Assembly (NCBI RefSeq): GCF_030406725.1
Contig: NZ_CP129107.1
Location: 2,336,501 to 2,400,500 of the forward strand
Direction of reading: 5' to 3'
Origin: Alteriqipengyuania flavescens
GTDB taxonomy: Bacteria; Pseudomonadota; Alphaproteobacteria; Sphingomonadales; Sphingomonadaceae
Length of the DNA stretch: 64,000 bases
Part shown: one piece after another, positions 8,282 to 17,608 of the stretch
How the letters are laid out: every line of letters begins with the position of its first letter
Numbering within the stretch: position 1 is the first letter of the stretch
Position numbers and translations under genes: made by a program
Notes under the pieces: generated by a model
The model's database searches: none
What the model was told of the DNA's origin: nothing
Seen by the model: the letters and a program-made list of their open reading frames with translations, nothing else

Positions 8282-8914
8282 ATGGGATACTCTCGATTTG
8301 ACACCGCCATTCAGGCTCGCCCGGCATGGAACGCCGGCAAGAACGTCGGCACCAAGCGACCGCTGACGCAGAAGCAGATTTGGGCAATCCGCTTTCACCT
8401 AGATCGCGAAGGGCGGCTGCGGGACAAGGCGCTCTTCGACCTCGCAATCGACAGCAAGCTGCGCGGCTGCGACCTGGTGAAGATCAAGATCGGTGATGTG
8501 GTGGCCGGCGCCGAAGTTCGGCACCGAGCGATCGTGATCCAGCAAAAGACCAATCGCCCTGTCCAGTTCGAGCTTACCGCGGATGTCCGTGCGACGTTGA
8601 TCGCTTGGCTCGAGCGCCGAGGAGGTTCGACGCATGAATATCTGTTTCCGAGCCGCATTGATCATCATAGCCACATGAGCACGCGCCAATATGCCCGCCT
8701 GGTCGATGAATGGGTGACGGCCATTGGCCTGCGCAAGGCCGAGTACGGCACGCACTCACTGCGGCGGACCAAAGCTGCGATGATCTACCGGGCCACTGGC
8801 AACATCCGGGCAATTCAAATCCTGCTCGGTCACACCAAGATCGAAAACACGGTTCGATATCTCGGCGTAGATGTGGAGGACGCCTTATTGCTGGCAGAGC
8901 GGACGGAGATCTGA
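8282..8914 (+). CDS. Core-only tyrosine recombinase/integrase
   Basis: A 210-residue recombinase of the phage-integrase family lacking the N-terminal SAM-like core-binding domain. The catalytic residues are complete: Arg61 (KLRGCDL), Lys89 (QQKTNRP), His158 and Arg161 (HSLRR), His184 (GHTKIENT) and Tyr193 (VRYLG). Short recombinases of this kind are frequent in sphingomonad plasmids and chromosomes. AGGAGA lies four bases before the ATG (8282). It is divergent to the TonB receptor and is unlike the recombinase at 1203, so it belongs to a different mobile unit. Its target site is unknown. Confidence 0.88.
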   Translation: MGYSRFDTAIQARPAWNAGKNVGTKRPLTQKQIWAIRFHLDREGRLRDKALFDLAIDSKLRGCDLVKIKIGDVVAGAEVRHRAIVIQQKTNRPVQFELTADVRATLIAWLERRGGSTHEYLFPSRIDHHSHMSTRQYARLVDEWVTAIGLRKAEYGTHSLRRTKAAMIYRATGNIRAIQILLGHTKIENTVRYLGVDVEDALLLAERTEI

Positions 8915-9099
8915 TTTCCCAAGCGGCCGGCTGAAGATTTCGGTCGGCCGCTTTTAGCTAAATACCAGAGTGCAATGATTGACCGACTTGGGGTGGCAAG
9001 CCGACAGTCCGCAGTTAGCTCAAGGCGTGGCTTGATCGGGCGTACAATTGGTACAGCGCTCCTAATACCCGCCTTCGCCTACTTCGATACGGCGGAGCA

Positions 9100-10119
9100 C
9101 TATGCTCTCGCTTTCGTACTCCTTACTGCCCATACGCCCGCGGCAATCACAGCAGCCAACGTTCCGGCGGTTGCCCAGGGGTGCCGGCCAGCGGCGGTGG
9201 TAACGGTGAAATGCCTGCCATGCTGTTGGCCTTCGACATCCCCATCATTGCCTTGTGGTTCGTAGAGATTGCCTTGTTGCTCGGGTATCGGTTTCTCTCT
9301 GTCGATCAGCTTGTCAGCCATTGTCGCGGCGATCCTGTCAAACAGGCGAGGAAAGGCTGCCGAACCGAAGATCTGGAACTTGCCGGCACCGCCGACGACT
9401 ACGTCCCGGCGTGTATGTTGGGCGGCGTCGAGTATCGCGCGTGCCACCACTTTTGGGGCGTACACCGGCTCCGGTAGGCGCGCCTTGAAGCCTGTGGTGT
9501 TGCGGGCATGCTGCGGAAAAGGTGTGCCAATGGCGCTGGGCTGGATCAGCGTAACCGAAACGGGTTCGCCATTCATTTGCAGCTCGATCCGAAATGAATC
9601 GGTAAAACCTTTCACGGCGTGCTTCGACGCGTTGTAGGATGCGAGAATCGGCCCCGGCATATCCGAATTTATCGAGCCGACATTGATGAGCGCGCCCCCG
9701 CCCGGTCTGTCCTTGAAATGGCGCGCCGCGATCACCGAACCATATACGACGCCCCAGTAGTTGGTATCGAAGATCTTGCGGTGATCCTCCATTTCGAGGT
9801 CCAGAACCTGGGCGTAGACGCCTATGCCGGCGTTGTTCACCCAGCTGTCAAAGCCACCGAATTGCTCGATCGTCTTATCGGCCAGCCGCTGCATATCCTC
9901 TTCAGCCGAAACATCGGTGACGACATAATCCACCGTTCCGCCTTCGCTGCGAATATCAGCGCACACCTGCTTGAGTGCGCTCTCATCACGGGCAGCGAGC
10001 ATGACCGTGGCACCTCGGCTTGCGGCCATCTGTGCAGTGCATAGGCCATGGCCGGACGTCGCACCGGTAATGACGATGACTTGCTCATCGAGCGGCTTTA
10101 ATTTCAGCTGATTTTGCAT
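9100..10119 (-). CDS. SDR family NAD(P)-dependent oxidoreductase
   Basis: A 339-residue classical short-chain dehydrogenase. The Rossmann glycine motif TGATSGHG is at 18-25, NNAG at 95-98, the catalytic Ser149 in NVGSIN, and Tyr162 with Lys166 in SYNASK. After the catalytic domain (to about residue 260) there is an extension of some 80 residues ending in a predicted membrane helix (TAGTLAAVIAAGVWAV), so the enzyme is probably tethered to the inner membrane. GGAGG seven bases upstream supports the ATG at 10119. Long SDRs of this type are often annotated as acting on lipids or sterols, but substrate is not deducible. It lies alone among island genes. Confidence 0.9.
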   Translation of the reverse strand: MQNQLKLKPLDEQVIVITGATSGHGLCTAQMAASRGATVMLAARDESALKQVCADIRSEGGTVDYVVTDVSAEEDMQRLADKTIEQFGGFDSWVNNAGIGVYAQVLDLEMEDHRKIFDTNYWGVVYGSVIAARHFKDRPGGGALINVGSINSDMPGPILASYNASKHAVKGFTDSFRIELQMNGEPVSVTLIQPSAIGTPFPQHARNTTGFKARLPEPVYAPKVVARAILDAAQHTRRDVVVGGAGKFQIFGSAAFPRLFDRIAATMADKLIDREKPIPEQQGNLYEPQGNDGDVEGQQHGRHFTVTTAAGRHPWATAGTLAAVIAAGVWAVRSTKARA

Positions 10120-10593
10120 GGCAAGACCTCCGGATTTTCAAGGGTGACAAACACTTACGAATTCCGCCCACCAAAGTTCCTCTGGAATGACGCTTCCGCC
10201 CGCAAGGCTATGATGTCCGCTTTCAGGGAGACGGCGGCGAACCTTCAATGACCGGGATTGAGGTCGTTTGCGGATCGTCGGCTTTCGCTGTCGCGGCACC
10301 CGCGAGCGGACTAACCGCTTCCGGCCCAGAAGCAGAAGGGCAGCAAAGCGCCCTAAATCTCGACCACCCTCCCATCCCAAAAGCTGCCGTTCGCTTAGGT
10401 CGTTGCAAGGGCTGCTGCTGATGACGTGCGGCCTTTCCCTTACAGAGGCAGGGCCAGAAAATTCATTTACGGCAGCGTCGCCTTGATCACAGGCCCTGTG
10501 GCCGCGTTGCCATCTATGGCCATGACTCAATGCCCGGTGCCAATGCGACGCCCGATCCTGAAGTTCTATCCGAAGTCTGGAATTGCGTTTGGC
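10120..10593. other. No convincing gene
   Basis: About 470 bases between the SDR gene and a small unknown gene, both leftward. A leftward frame (10138-10530) exists but its product is arginine-rich, low-complexity and lacks a ribosome site. I see no repeat, RNA gene or strong terminator; promoters for the SDR gene must lie here. Confidence 0.4.
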
Positions 10594-11028
10594 TCACGCC
10601 GCTTGTTCGCTGGGCTTCTTCATCCAGAAATAGGCTTCCTTGACGCTAGCAGCGTCGCCAAGGTCAATCAGCATTGAACGCTCGATGGTGATATCCTGCC
10701 CTTCAGCCCACGCGCGCGCCGGATGTCTTTCCGGGAGCCTGGCGGCAACATCGGCGGCAAGCTGTGGTGCGCGCTCGCGCAACGCCCCAGCCAGCAAGAT
10801 ACGACGATCGTCGCTCTCTGCCAGGCGATCCGCAAGGGCAATGACGGTCTCATCGCTCCCCCGAAGGCCAATACTCCAGACATGATAATCAGCGATCATC
10901 GCCGGCAGTTTGGCTACCATCGACACGGTAATGAGCGCCACCGTCACCTCTTCGAGACGCTCAAGATTGTCAAGGAGAGCGGCTGCCGCAGAGCTGCCGA
11001 CCACAATCCTTTTACCCTTTTTGGACAT
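10594..11028 (-). CDS. Hypothetical protein
   Basis: A 144-residue protein I do not recognise. It starts with a basic stretch (MSKKGKR), then a hydrophobic, partly helical segment at about 28-48 that is too polar for a clear membrane helix, and ends with charged helices. I chose the ATG at 11028, where the recognisable helical protein begins; in-frame starts further up (to 11160) would add tryptophan- and arginine-rich sequence that looks non-coding. No good ribosome site is seen at either. It is downstream of the integrase gene and upstream of the SDR gene, so it is probably island cargo. Confidence 0.45.
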   Translation of the reverse strand: MSKKGKRIVVGSSAAAALLDNLERLEEVTVALITVSMVAKLPAMIADYHVWSIGLRGSDETVIALADRLAESDDRRILLAGALRERAPQLAADVAARLPERHPARAWAEGQDITIERSMLIDLGDAASVKEAYFWMKKPSEQAA

Positions 11029-11451
11029 GGTTACGACTTCGGCTCGACGATGCGCGCTGCCATGCTTGACCACGCAACTCAGCAGACGGTCCATGAGGCC
11101 AATGTCCTCGGTCACCCAAGTCAACCAGCGAGTCCTTTGATGTGCCGCCCATGGCAACATCCAGGATCACTTCCACGCCGTTGAAGCCGCCAGGAAACAA
11201 TGTGGAAGGCATCAACGGCCCCCAAAAGGCTACCGCAAGCTGATGTGGCCCGGGGCCACGGCAAACTTTTGCAATGCACTCGGCTAGCGCTGGCCCACTC
11301 AAAACTTTCATCAGCTACCCCTTTTGCGGGGCACCTTACAACGCTCCGTATGTCATAACTGGCAAGAGGATCTTCCATCGCTCCTCTTGCAGCGCAAACG
11401 CGCAACTCCGCCTTCCCGACGCGACGAGAGCTCATCGATCATCGGTCGCGA
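11029..11451. other. No convincing gene
   Basis: About 420 bases between the stop of the P4-type integrase and the small unknown gene. Frames here (for example 11121-11435 leftward) give cysteine- and arginine-rich products without resemblance to known families. It may contain decayed island DNA. No RNA gene or repeat seen. Confidence 0.35.
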
Positions 11452-12651
11452 TTACCCGCTTTCCCTTGTTTCCGAACTTGCCCCTTCCCCACTATGGCGC
11501 CGCACCTGCTCACCAATCAAATCGGCAGCTCGCAATGCCGGATCCTTATCGAGATGAGCATACCTCAAGGTAGTCTGCACCTGGGTATGGCCGAGCAGCC
11601 GCCCGACGATAGCAAGGCTCGTACCAGAGCCCAGGGCCAGGCTTGCGGCCGTGTGCCTCAGGTCGTGTACACGAACACCTTCAAGCCCAGCTTCCGTACA
11701 AATGCGTGCCCACGGCTTGCGCAGATTCTGGATATGCTTTCCCGCCGAACGGCCTGGATAAATGTATATCTGGCCTTTGGACCTTTCATGCTGGTCACGA
11801 AGCACCACGATAGCCGCTTTCGATAGATAGATTGTTTTGGCGCCTGTCTTGCTCTCTGGGAGCGCTATGATCTGCGCATCCCAGTCCACCCACTCCCACT
11901 TGGCGCTCGCTAGCTCGCCTGACCGGGCTCCAGTAAGCAAAAGCAAATCCAGGATGCTAACAGCATGTGCCGTGATTTCGCTCCGCTCAAGGAGACGGGA
12001 GGCTGCATCCCGCACAGCAGCTATCTCATCAACACTGAGGAACCGTTGGCGCGGTTGCTCCCGGAATTTGCTTATGTGGCGGCATGGATTGGTGCCTTCC
12101 CGCAACTCCCACTCTTCCGCCAGATTCATAAGTTTGGACATCAATGCTAGGATGCGGTTGGCCTGATAGGGCGTGCTGGCCAGCCTCTTGTGAAAAGTAT
12201 CGATATCGCCGCGGCGGATGTCCTCGAGCTTGTGACTGCCGAAGGCTGGCATCAGCCGGTCGTTCCAAATGGTTTGGTAGTTGCGCCTGGTGGACGGTTT
12301 TTTCAGCCCGAGGTGATCACGCTCGTATCGACGCCACACATCAGAAAGGGTCGGCGCTGATCCTAAGGCTTGGCGAGCTGCCTGCGGATCTTCGCCATTG
12401 GCAACAGCGGCCAGCTTTTTCATAGCCAGCGACCTCGCCTGCTCCGCGGTCACTGGCCCATGTATGCCAAGGCCGAGAAGGCGTTGCCTGCCCGCTCGGC
12501 CTCCATGCGTACGGTACTTTAACACGTATTTGCGCTTGCCGCTCGGCAGGACCTTGATGCCGAAGCCCGACACCTTTTCGTCCCATACGTACTGAGGTTG
12601 CCCAACCGGAATCGGCAATGATTCGACCAATGACTTCGTGATCCGCGGCAT
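11452..12651 (-). CDS. P4-type tyrosine integrase
   Basis: A 399-residue site-specific integrase of the class that inserts islands into tRNA 3' ends. An N-terminal DUF4102-type arm-binding domain spans about 1-90 (VSGFGIKVLPSGKRKYVLKYR region kept short here at 28-47), a SAM-like core-binding domain about 100-190, and the catalytic domain 205-390. Catalytic residues: Arg243 (TGARSGEL), Lys268/272, His329 and Arg332 (HDLRHTAAS), His355 (GHTQVQTT), Tyr364 (LRYAH). The gene reads away from the tRNA-Lys fragment 210 bases to the right, and a tandem repeat fit for arm-site binding lies 62 bases upstream. It appears intact, so the island may still be mobile. Confidence 0.95.
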   Translation of the reverse strand: MPRITKSLVESLPIPVGQPQYVWDEKVSGFGIKVLPSGKRKYVLKYRTHGGRAGRQRLLGLGIHGPVTAEQARSLAMKKLAAVANGEDPQAARQALGSAPTLSDVWRRYERDHLGLKKPSTRRNYQTIWNDRLMPAFGSHKLEDIRRGDIDTFHKRLASTPYQANRILALMSKLMNLAEEWELREGTNPCRHISKFREQPRQRFLSVDEIAAVRDAASRLLERSEITAHAVSILDLLLLTGARSGELASAKWEWVDWDAQIIALPESKTGAKTIYLSKAAIVVLRDQHERSKGQIYIYPGRSAGKHIQNLRKPWARICTEAGLEGVRVHDLRHTAASLALGSGTSLAIVGRLLGHTQVQTTLRYAHLDKDPALRAADLIGEQVRRHSGEGASSETRESG

Positions 12652-12712
12652 AGAGCGCTCCCTCCTGTGCGAAAGCAGCTGATGCCAAGAATTGGGTTAG
12701 CCGACAATCAAA

Positions 12713-12734
12713 ATAGCAACCACATAGCAACCAC
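12713..12734. repeat. Tandem 11-bp direct repeat, candidate integrase arm sites
   Basis: ATAGCAACCAC occurs twice without a gap (12713-12723 and 12724-12734), 62 bases upstream of the integrase start and about 130 bases from the tRNA fragment. A spacing of one helical turn and location between integrase and core att site match the arm-type sites of tyrosine integrases. No computation of binding was possible. Confidence 0.55.
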
Positions 12735-12863
12735 CCCAAAACGAGATTGGAGGTATGACACAGGAAACCAACGTACCGACAGGAAGGGACTTAGCACTCT
12801 ATCTCAGGGAGTTAGGGAGATGCTACGTAATCCGGGGTAAAAGGACGAATTCAGTTTTTACCC

Positions 12864-12910
12864 GACTCTTAATCAGCGGGTCCTAGGTTCGAACCCTAGT
12901 GCGTCCACCA
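12864..12910 (+). other. 3' fragment of tRNA-Lys(CTT): island attachment site
   Basis: Anticodon loop CTCTTAA (12866-12872, anticodon CTT at 12868-12870), the 3' anticodon strand, variable loop, a perfect T arm (CTAGG / TTCGAAC / CCTAG, 12882-12898), the 3' acceptor strand and CCA (12908-12910) are all present. The 5' acceptor and D arm are not, and the 5' anticodon strand pairs only partly. This is a duplicated tRNA 3' end, the expected right-hand att site of an integrase that targets tRNA-Lys. The intact tRNA should be left of the window. It is not a functional tRNA gene. Confidence 0.75.
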
Positions 12911-12918
12911 CCCCCTCT

Positions 12919-13917
12919 TCAAGCCATCGCCAGGACACTCGTCAGAACGTGGCGGACAAGATCGGCTTGCCCGCGTGCGCCCGTCTTTGCGTAAATCTTC
13001 TTGGAATAATTGCGCGCGGTTTCGACCGTCAGCCCGTGCTCGGCTGCAGCCTCGGCGATCGAAAGGCCTTGCGCCATCGACCACGCCAGTCGGGCTTCGC
13101 TGCGTGTGAGCTGGAACACCTCGACCAGCTGGTCGTGTCGATCCGCCGAGGATGTCCGGTCGCCGCGAAGATAGACGGCAGCCACAGCATCTTTCCCGGC
13201 GGTGAGCGCTTCGACGCGGTATGGCGAAACGAGAATATCTACCCAAGGGTCACGAGAAAGATTGATGGTGCGCGGCCGGGCGTCGGGGTCGGCAGCGCAG
13301 GCTGCCACGTGCCTGGTCAGTTTCCGGTCCGCTTCGGCAGAAGCCGGCATCAACCGGTCGTACGGACCGCGCCGCAACAAGCCGGATCGTGCCAGGTTCT
13401 CCCCTGCCTGCTCGTCATGCTCGACGATCCGGCATTTCGCGTCGAGCAGGATCCAGCCGAAGTTCATGCGCCGCAGCGCCTCTTCCTTCACCGAGGTCCG
13501 GCCGCGTTCCTGTTCGAGTGCTGCGAAAACCCGGACGGCCGATTTGAGGTGCGGTACCAATGCGCCGAGAAGGGCAGGAGCGCTGGAAGCTAGCGCGCTT
13601 CCCCGTACCACAAGCTCGCAAGACAAGGCGTCGTCCTGCTTCCATCCGACAATCCGGACGTCCTCTGCAAGGCCGACTTCCGGCCCCGCATATGCCCTGC
13701 CGTCACGCAAGCCTTCGGTAGGCCGGTAAGTCGGCTTAAGCTCCTTTCCGCCCAGGACAAGTGCTTCGCTACCTTCCGGAAGCAGTGCGAAGGTGGCCGT
13801 CTCCGCCCGCGTTTCGCGCTGCAAGCGGCGCAGGAATGTGCTCCACAGGGGCTGTTCGAAAACCCCCTCATGCAATGGGACAAGGAGTTCGGCCTCGCCA
13901 AGTGTAGGGATATGCAT
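12919..13917 (-). CDS. LuxR-family transcriptional regulator
   Basis: A 332-residue regulator with a LuxR/FixJ-type helix-turn-helix at about residues 262-325 ([15 protein letters not shown], then [22 protein letters not shown]), and an N-terminal part of about 250 residues that may be a sensory PAS- or GAF-like domain; I see no receiver aspartate pattern. The ATG at 13917 is chosen because GAGGG lies just before it; a longer frame to 14010 would run into the cysD leader. It is divergent from cysD, with a perfect palindrome between them, so it may control sulfate assimilation. It is the first gene to the right of the island. Confidence 0.85.
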   Translation of the reverse strand: MHIPTLGEAELLVPLHEGVFEQPLWSTFLRRLQRETRAETATFALLPEGSEALVLGGKELKPTYRPTEGLRDGRAYAGPEVGLAEDVRIVGWKQDDALSCELVVRGSALASSAPALLGALVPHLKSAVRVFAALEQERGRTSVKEEALRRMNFGWILLDAKCRIVEHDEQAGENLARSGLLRRGPYDRLMPASAEADRKLTRHVAACAADPDARPRTINLSRDPWVDILVSPYRVEALTAGKDAVAAVYLRGDRTSSADRHDQLVEVFQLTRSEARLAWSMAQGLSIAEAAAEHGLTVETARNYSKKIYAKTGARGQADLVRHVLTSVLAMA

Positions 13918-13931
13918 TCGCCCTCTTACAC

Positions 13932-13947
13932 CCTCCCATTTGGGAGG
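13932..13947. promoter_or_regulatory. Palindrome between luxR-type gene and cysD
   Basis: CCTCCCA (13932-13938) and TGGGAGG (13941-13947) are perfect inverted repeats around TT. It lies 14 bases upstream of the regulator start and 36 bases upstream of the chosen cysD start. Its size and place suit an operator for the adjacent dimeric regulator, but no protein has been shown to bind. Confidence 0.45.
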
Positions 13948-13983
13948 TCCAGAGCGCGACGCTTTATGCCACTTGGCCGCCCC

Positions 13984-14904
13984 ATGACCGACAGCAAAGC
14001 GCTCACCCATATCCAGCGGCTAGAGGCCGAGGCGATCCATATCATCCGCGAAGTCGCGGCGGAGGCGGACAAGCCCGTCATGTTGTATTCCGTGGGCAAG
14101 GACAGCGCGGTGATGCTGCATCTGGCGCGCAAGGCCTTCTATCCCGCGCCGCCGCCCTTCCCGCTCCTCCATGTCGACACGACGTGGAAGTTCAAGGCGA
14201 TGTACGAGCTGCGCGACAAAATGGCGCGCGAGATCGGCATGGACCTCCTGGTCTATCGCAACGCCGAAGCGGTGGAGCGCGGGATCAACCCGTTCGACCA
14301 TGGCCCGCTCCATACCGACATGTGGAAGACGGAGGGGCTGAAGCAGGCGCTGGACAAGTATGGCTTCGACGCGGCGTTCGGCGGTGCCCGGCGCGACGAG
14401 GAAAAGAGCCGTGCGAAGGAACGCGTTTTCTCATTTCGCACGGCCAGCCACGGGTGGGATCCGAAGAACCAGCGCCCGGAACTGTGGAACCTCTACAACG
14501 CCAAGAAGCGCAAGGGCGAGAGCATTCGCGTCTTCCCGATCAGCAACTGGACCGAACTCGACGTGTGGCAGTACATCCAGATCGAGAATATCGAGATCGT
14601 GCCGCTGTATTTCGCGGCGAAGCGACCGACCTTCGAATATGAGGGCGGCCTGTTCATGGCCGACGATATCGAGCGCCTGACCGAGGTGATGGGCAAGACG
14701 CCGGAGATTACCGAACGCTCGATCCGCTTCCGTACGCTCGGCTGTTTCCCGCTGACCGGAGCGGTGGAAAGCGAGGCATCGACACTATCCGAAGTGATTC
14801 AGGAGACGCTGCTCACCACCACCAGCGAGCGGCAGGGCCGCGTCATAGACAAGGATGCGGGCGGCGCCGGCATGGAAGTCAAGAAGCAGCAGGGGTATTT
14901 CTGA
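13984..14904 (+). CDS. cysD: Sulfate adenylyltransferase small subunit
   Basis: A 306-residue ATP sulfurylase catalytic subunit that makes adenosine 5'-phosphosulfate from ATP and sulfate, the first step of sulfate assimilation, as a complex with CysN. It belongs to the PP-loop family: the nucleotide loop SVGKDS is near residues 35-40, and family blocks such as [26 protein letters not shown] and [13 protein letters not shown] are intact. I start at ATG 13984 (MTDSK); an ATG at 13966 in the same frame is an alternative. Its stop overlaps the cysNC start by one base, indicating translational coupling. The palindrome upstream may regulate it. Confidence 0.96.
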   Translation: MTDSKALTHIQRLEAEAIHIIREVAAEADKPVMLYSVGKDSAVMLHLARKAFYPAPPPFPLLHVDTTWKFKAMYELRDKMAREIGMDLLVYRNAEAVERGINPFDHGPLHTDMWKTEGLKQALDKYGFDAAFGGARRDEEKSRAKERVFSFRTASHGWDPKNQRPELWNLYNAKKRKGESIRVFPISNWTELDVWQYIQIENIEIVPLYFAAKRPTFEYEGGLFMADDIERLTEVMGKTPEITERSIRFRTLGCFPLTGAVESEASTLSEVIQETLLTTTSERQGRVIDKDAGGAGMEVKKQQGYF

Positions 14905-16814
14905 TGACCGGCACGAGCTACGAGACCGACGCGCTGATTGCCGAAGATATCGATGCCTACCTGGAAACGCACCAGCACAAGACCATGCTGCGTTTCATCA
15001 CCTGCGGCAGCGTGGATGATGGCAAGTCGACCCTGATCGGCCGCCTGCTCTATGACAGCAAGATGATCTTCGAAGACCAGCTCGACGCGCTGTCGAGTGA
15101 TTCAAGGAAGGTCGGGACGCAGGGGCAGGAGCTTGACTTTGCCCTGCTTGTCGACGGGCTGGCGGCCGAGCGCGAACAAGGCATCACGATCGACGTCGCC
15201 TACCGGTTCTTCAACACGGAGAAACGCAAATTCATCGTCGCCGATTGCCCGGGGCATGAGCAATACACACGCAACATGGTCACCGGCGCATCCACCGCCG
15301 ATCTTGCCGTCATCCTGGTGGATGCGCGCAAGGGCGTGCTGGTCCAGACGCGGCGGCATTCCTACCTTTGCCACCTGCTCGGCATCCGCAACATCGTGCT
15401 GGCGGTGAACAAGATGGATTTGGTCGAATACGGTCAGGAAACCTTCGACAAGATCGTCTCTGACTATCGCGAATTCGCCTCATCCATCGGGATCGAAGAC
15501 TTCACCGCCATCCCGATCTCCGGGTTCAAGGGCGATAACATCACGTCCGCACCCAGTGCCAACACGCCATGGTACGGTGGGCCAAGCCTGGTCGAGCATC
15601 TCGAGACGGTGGAGGTACGCTCTGCTGTCGATGCGCAGAAGCCGTTCCGGATGCCGGTGCAGTGGGTCAATCGCCCCAACCTCGACTTCCGGGGCTTTGC
15701 CGGGCTGATCGCGACCGGCAGCGTGAAGCCGGGCGATGCCGTGCGCGTTCTTCCGTCCGGAAAGACCACCACCGTGAAGTCCATCGTTGCCTACGAAGGC
15801 GATCTCGACGAGGCGATAGCGGGTCAGTCCGTGACGCTTACCTTCGAAGACGAGATCGATTGTTCGCGCGGCAACGTGATCGCCGCTGCCGGCAATCCAC
15901 CCCAGGTGGCGGACGGTTTCGAAGCGACCCTGACCTGGCTCAGCGACGAGGCGCTGCACGTGGGCCGGTCCTATTGGCTAAAGCTTGGCACGCAGACCGT
16001 CAGCGCGACGGTCCAGCAGCCGAAATACGAGGTCAACGTCAACACGATGGACCACCTCGCGGCGAAGACCCTCGAGCTCAATTCGATCGGCGTCGCCGAA
16101 GTTCTGACCGACAGCCCGATCGTATTCGAACCCTACACCGACAGCCGGACGCTCGGCGGATTCATCCTGATCGACAAGATGAGCAATTCCACCGTCGCGG
16201 CCGGAATGCTCAACTTCAGCCTGCGGCGCAGCCAGAATGTGCACTGGCAGGCGACCGATATCGGGAGGGAAGTCCACGCCGACCTCAAGAACCAGAAGCC
16301 GCGGGTGCTTTGGTTCACAGGACTTTCGGGCTCAGGCAAGTCGACCATCGCCAACAAGGTGGAAAAGCGGCTCAACATGATGAACCGGCACACTTTCCTA
16401 TTGGATGGCGACAATATCCGCCACGGGCTGAACAAGGACCTGGGCTTCACCGAAGCGGACCGGATCGAGAATATCCGCCGCATTGGCGAGGTCGCGAAGC
16501 TGATGGCCGACGCCGGGCTGATCGTGCTGACCGCGTTCATTTCGCCGTTCCGTGCGGAGCGGCAGATGGTGCGCGACATGTTGCCGGAAGGCGAATTCAT
16601 CGAAATCCATGTCGACACTCCGCTCGAAGTTGCCGAGATGCGCGACGTGAAAGGGCTGTACGCGAAGGCGCGCTCCGGCGAGCTCAAGAACTTCACCGGT
16701 ATCGACAGCCCCTACGAAGCGCCGGAGAATGCCGACATTGTCGTGAACACGGTCGAGATGTCCGCCGAGGCGGCTGCCGATCACATCATCGCGCAGCTGA
16801 TGCCGCTCAAGTGA
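14904..16814 (+). CDS. cysN: Bifunctional sulfate adenylyltransferase GTPase subunit/APS kinase
   Basis: A 636-residue fusion (CysNC, NodQ-like). The N-terminal EF-Tu-like GTPase has its P-loop GSVDDGKST at about 34-42, DCPGHEQY at about 111-118 and NKMD near 167, followed by beta-barrel domains; it couples GTP hydrolysis to APS formation by CysD. The C-terminal APS kinase domain begins near residue 465 with P-loop GLSGSGKST at about 474-482 and phosphorylates APS to PAPS. The domains appear complete. It is transcribed between cysD and cysQ in one operon. Confidence 0.97.
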   Translation: MTGTSYETDALIAEDIDAYLETHQHKTMLRFITCGSVDDGKSTLIGRLLYDSKMIFEDQLDALSSDSRKVGTQGQELDFALLVDGLAAEREQGITIDVAYRFFNTEKRKFIVADCPGHEQYTRNMVTGASTADLAVILVDARKGVLVQTRRHSYLCHLLGIRNIVLAVNKMDLVEYGQETFDKIVSDYREFASSIGIEDFTAIPISGFKGDNITSAPSANTPWYGGPSLVEHLETVEVRSAVDAQKPFRMPVQWVNRPNLDFRGFAGLIATGSVKPGDAVRVLPSGKTTTVKSIVAYEGDLDEAIAGQSVTLTFEDEIDCSRGNVIAAAGNPPQVADGFEATLTWLSDEALHVGRSYWLKLGTQTVSATVQQPKYEVNVNTMDHLAAKTLELNSIGVAEVLTDSPIVFEPYTDSRTLGGFILIDKMSNSTVAAGMLNFSLRRSQNVHWQATDIGREVHADLKNQKPRVLWFTGLSGSGKSTIANKVEKRLNMMNRHTFLLDGDNIRHGLNKDLGFTEADRIENIRRIGEVAKLMADAGLIVLTAFISPFRAERQMVRDMLPEGEFIEIHVDTPLEVAEMRDVKGLYAKARSGELKNFTGIDSPYEAPENADIVVNTVEMSAEAAADHIIAQLMPLK

Positions 16815-16825
16815 ACAGGGCCACG

Positions 16826-17554
16826 ATGACCGACGCCGAACTCGCCGCCCATCTTGCTGAAGTCGCAGGCCGGATTTTGATCGAGGTCCGCGAAAGCGGG
16901 ATGTTCGAAGGAAAGGCACTCGGCAACGCGGGCGACGAGACTGCCAACCAGTTCCTTTGCCATGCAATGCGGGCGGCCCGGCCCGACGACGGCCTGCTGT
17001 CTGAGGAGGAGAAGGACAATTCCGCGCGCCTTTCACACAGCCGGGTCTGGATCGTCGATCCGGTCGACGGCACGCGCGAGTATGGCGAGGCGCGCAGCGA
17101 CTGGGCGGTGCATGTCGGCCTGGCCATCGACGGAGAGGCGCAGGTCGGCGCGGTTGCGCTGCCCGGGGCCGGACTCGTGCTCCGCAGTGACCGGGCAGGC
17201 GAAGTCCCCCCCTCCCCTGACAAACTGCGCATGGTCGTCAGCCGGACACGCCCTGCTGCGGAAGCCGTCGCCGTCGCGGAGAAGCTCGGAGCCGAGCTGG
17301 CCCCGATGGGAAGCGCGGGCGCGAAGGCGATGGCTATCGTGCGCGGGGAGGCGGACATCTACCTCCATTCGGGCGGCCAGTTCGAATGGGACAGCTGCGC
17401 CCCGGTCGCGGTTGCTCAGGCGTTTGGCCTGCATTGCTCGCGCATCAATGGCAGCCCGCTCGTCTACAACCAGGCGGATCCCTACATGCCCGACCTTTTG
17501 ATTTGCCGACAGGAACATGCGGAAAAGGTCCTTGCGGAGATCGCCGCGCTGTAG
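16826..17554 (+). CDS. cysQ: 3'(2'),5'-bisphosphate nucleotidase
   Basis: A 242-residue enzyme of the inositol monophosphatase superfamily that hydrolyses 3'-phosphoadenosine 5'-phosphate, the by-product of PAPS use, to AMP. The metal-binding motifs are visible: SEEEKDN near 57-63 (first Glu), DPVDGTREY at about 77-85, and WDSCAPVAV near 190-198. The ATG at 16826 follows the cysNC stop by 11 bases; the frame is open upstream through cysNC, but the protein family starts here (MTDAELAAHL). It closes the sulfate assimilation operon. Confidence 0.93.
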   Translation: MTDAELAAHLAEVAGRILIEVRESGMFEGKALGNAGDETANQFLCHAMRAARPDDGLLSEEEKDNSARLSHSRVWIVDPVDGTREYGEARSDWAVHVGLAIDGEAQVGAVALPGAGLVLRSDRAGEVPPSPDKLRMVVSRTRPAAEAVAVAEKLGAELAPMGSAGAKAMAIVRGEADIYLHSGGQFEWDSCAPVAVAQAFGLHCSRINGSPLVYNQADPYMPDLLICRQEHAEKVLAEIAAL

Positions 17555-17580
17555 GTAGCAATGTGGGCTGTGCTTGACGA

Positions 17581-17600
17581 TCTCACATTTTAATGTGAGA
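17581..17600. promoter_or_regulatory. Perfect 9-bp-arm palindrome just upstream of ribB
   Basis: TCTCACATTTTAATGTGAGA has perfect 9-base arms around TT and ends eight bases before the ribB ATG, just downstream of a TTGACG box (17574-17579). It is AT-rich and has no T-run, so a terminator for cysQ is unlikely. An operator is the best reading, possibly bound by the HTH domain of RibB itself. Confidence 0.6.
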
Positions 17601-17608
17601 CGCAGGGC

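Noticed and set aside
10138-10530. Leftward frame of 130 residues upstream of the SDR gene
   Set aside because: Composition is arginine-rich and random-looking; no start signal.
17555-17608. FMN riboswitch upstream of ribB
   Set aside because: The gap is only 54 bases, too short for an RFN element, and holds a simple palindrome instead.
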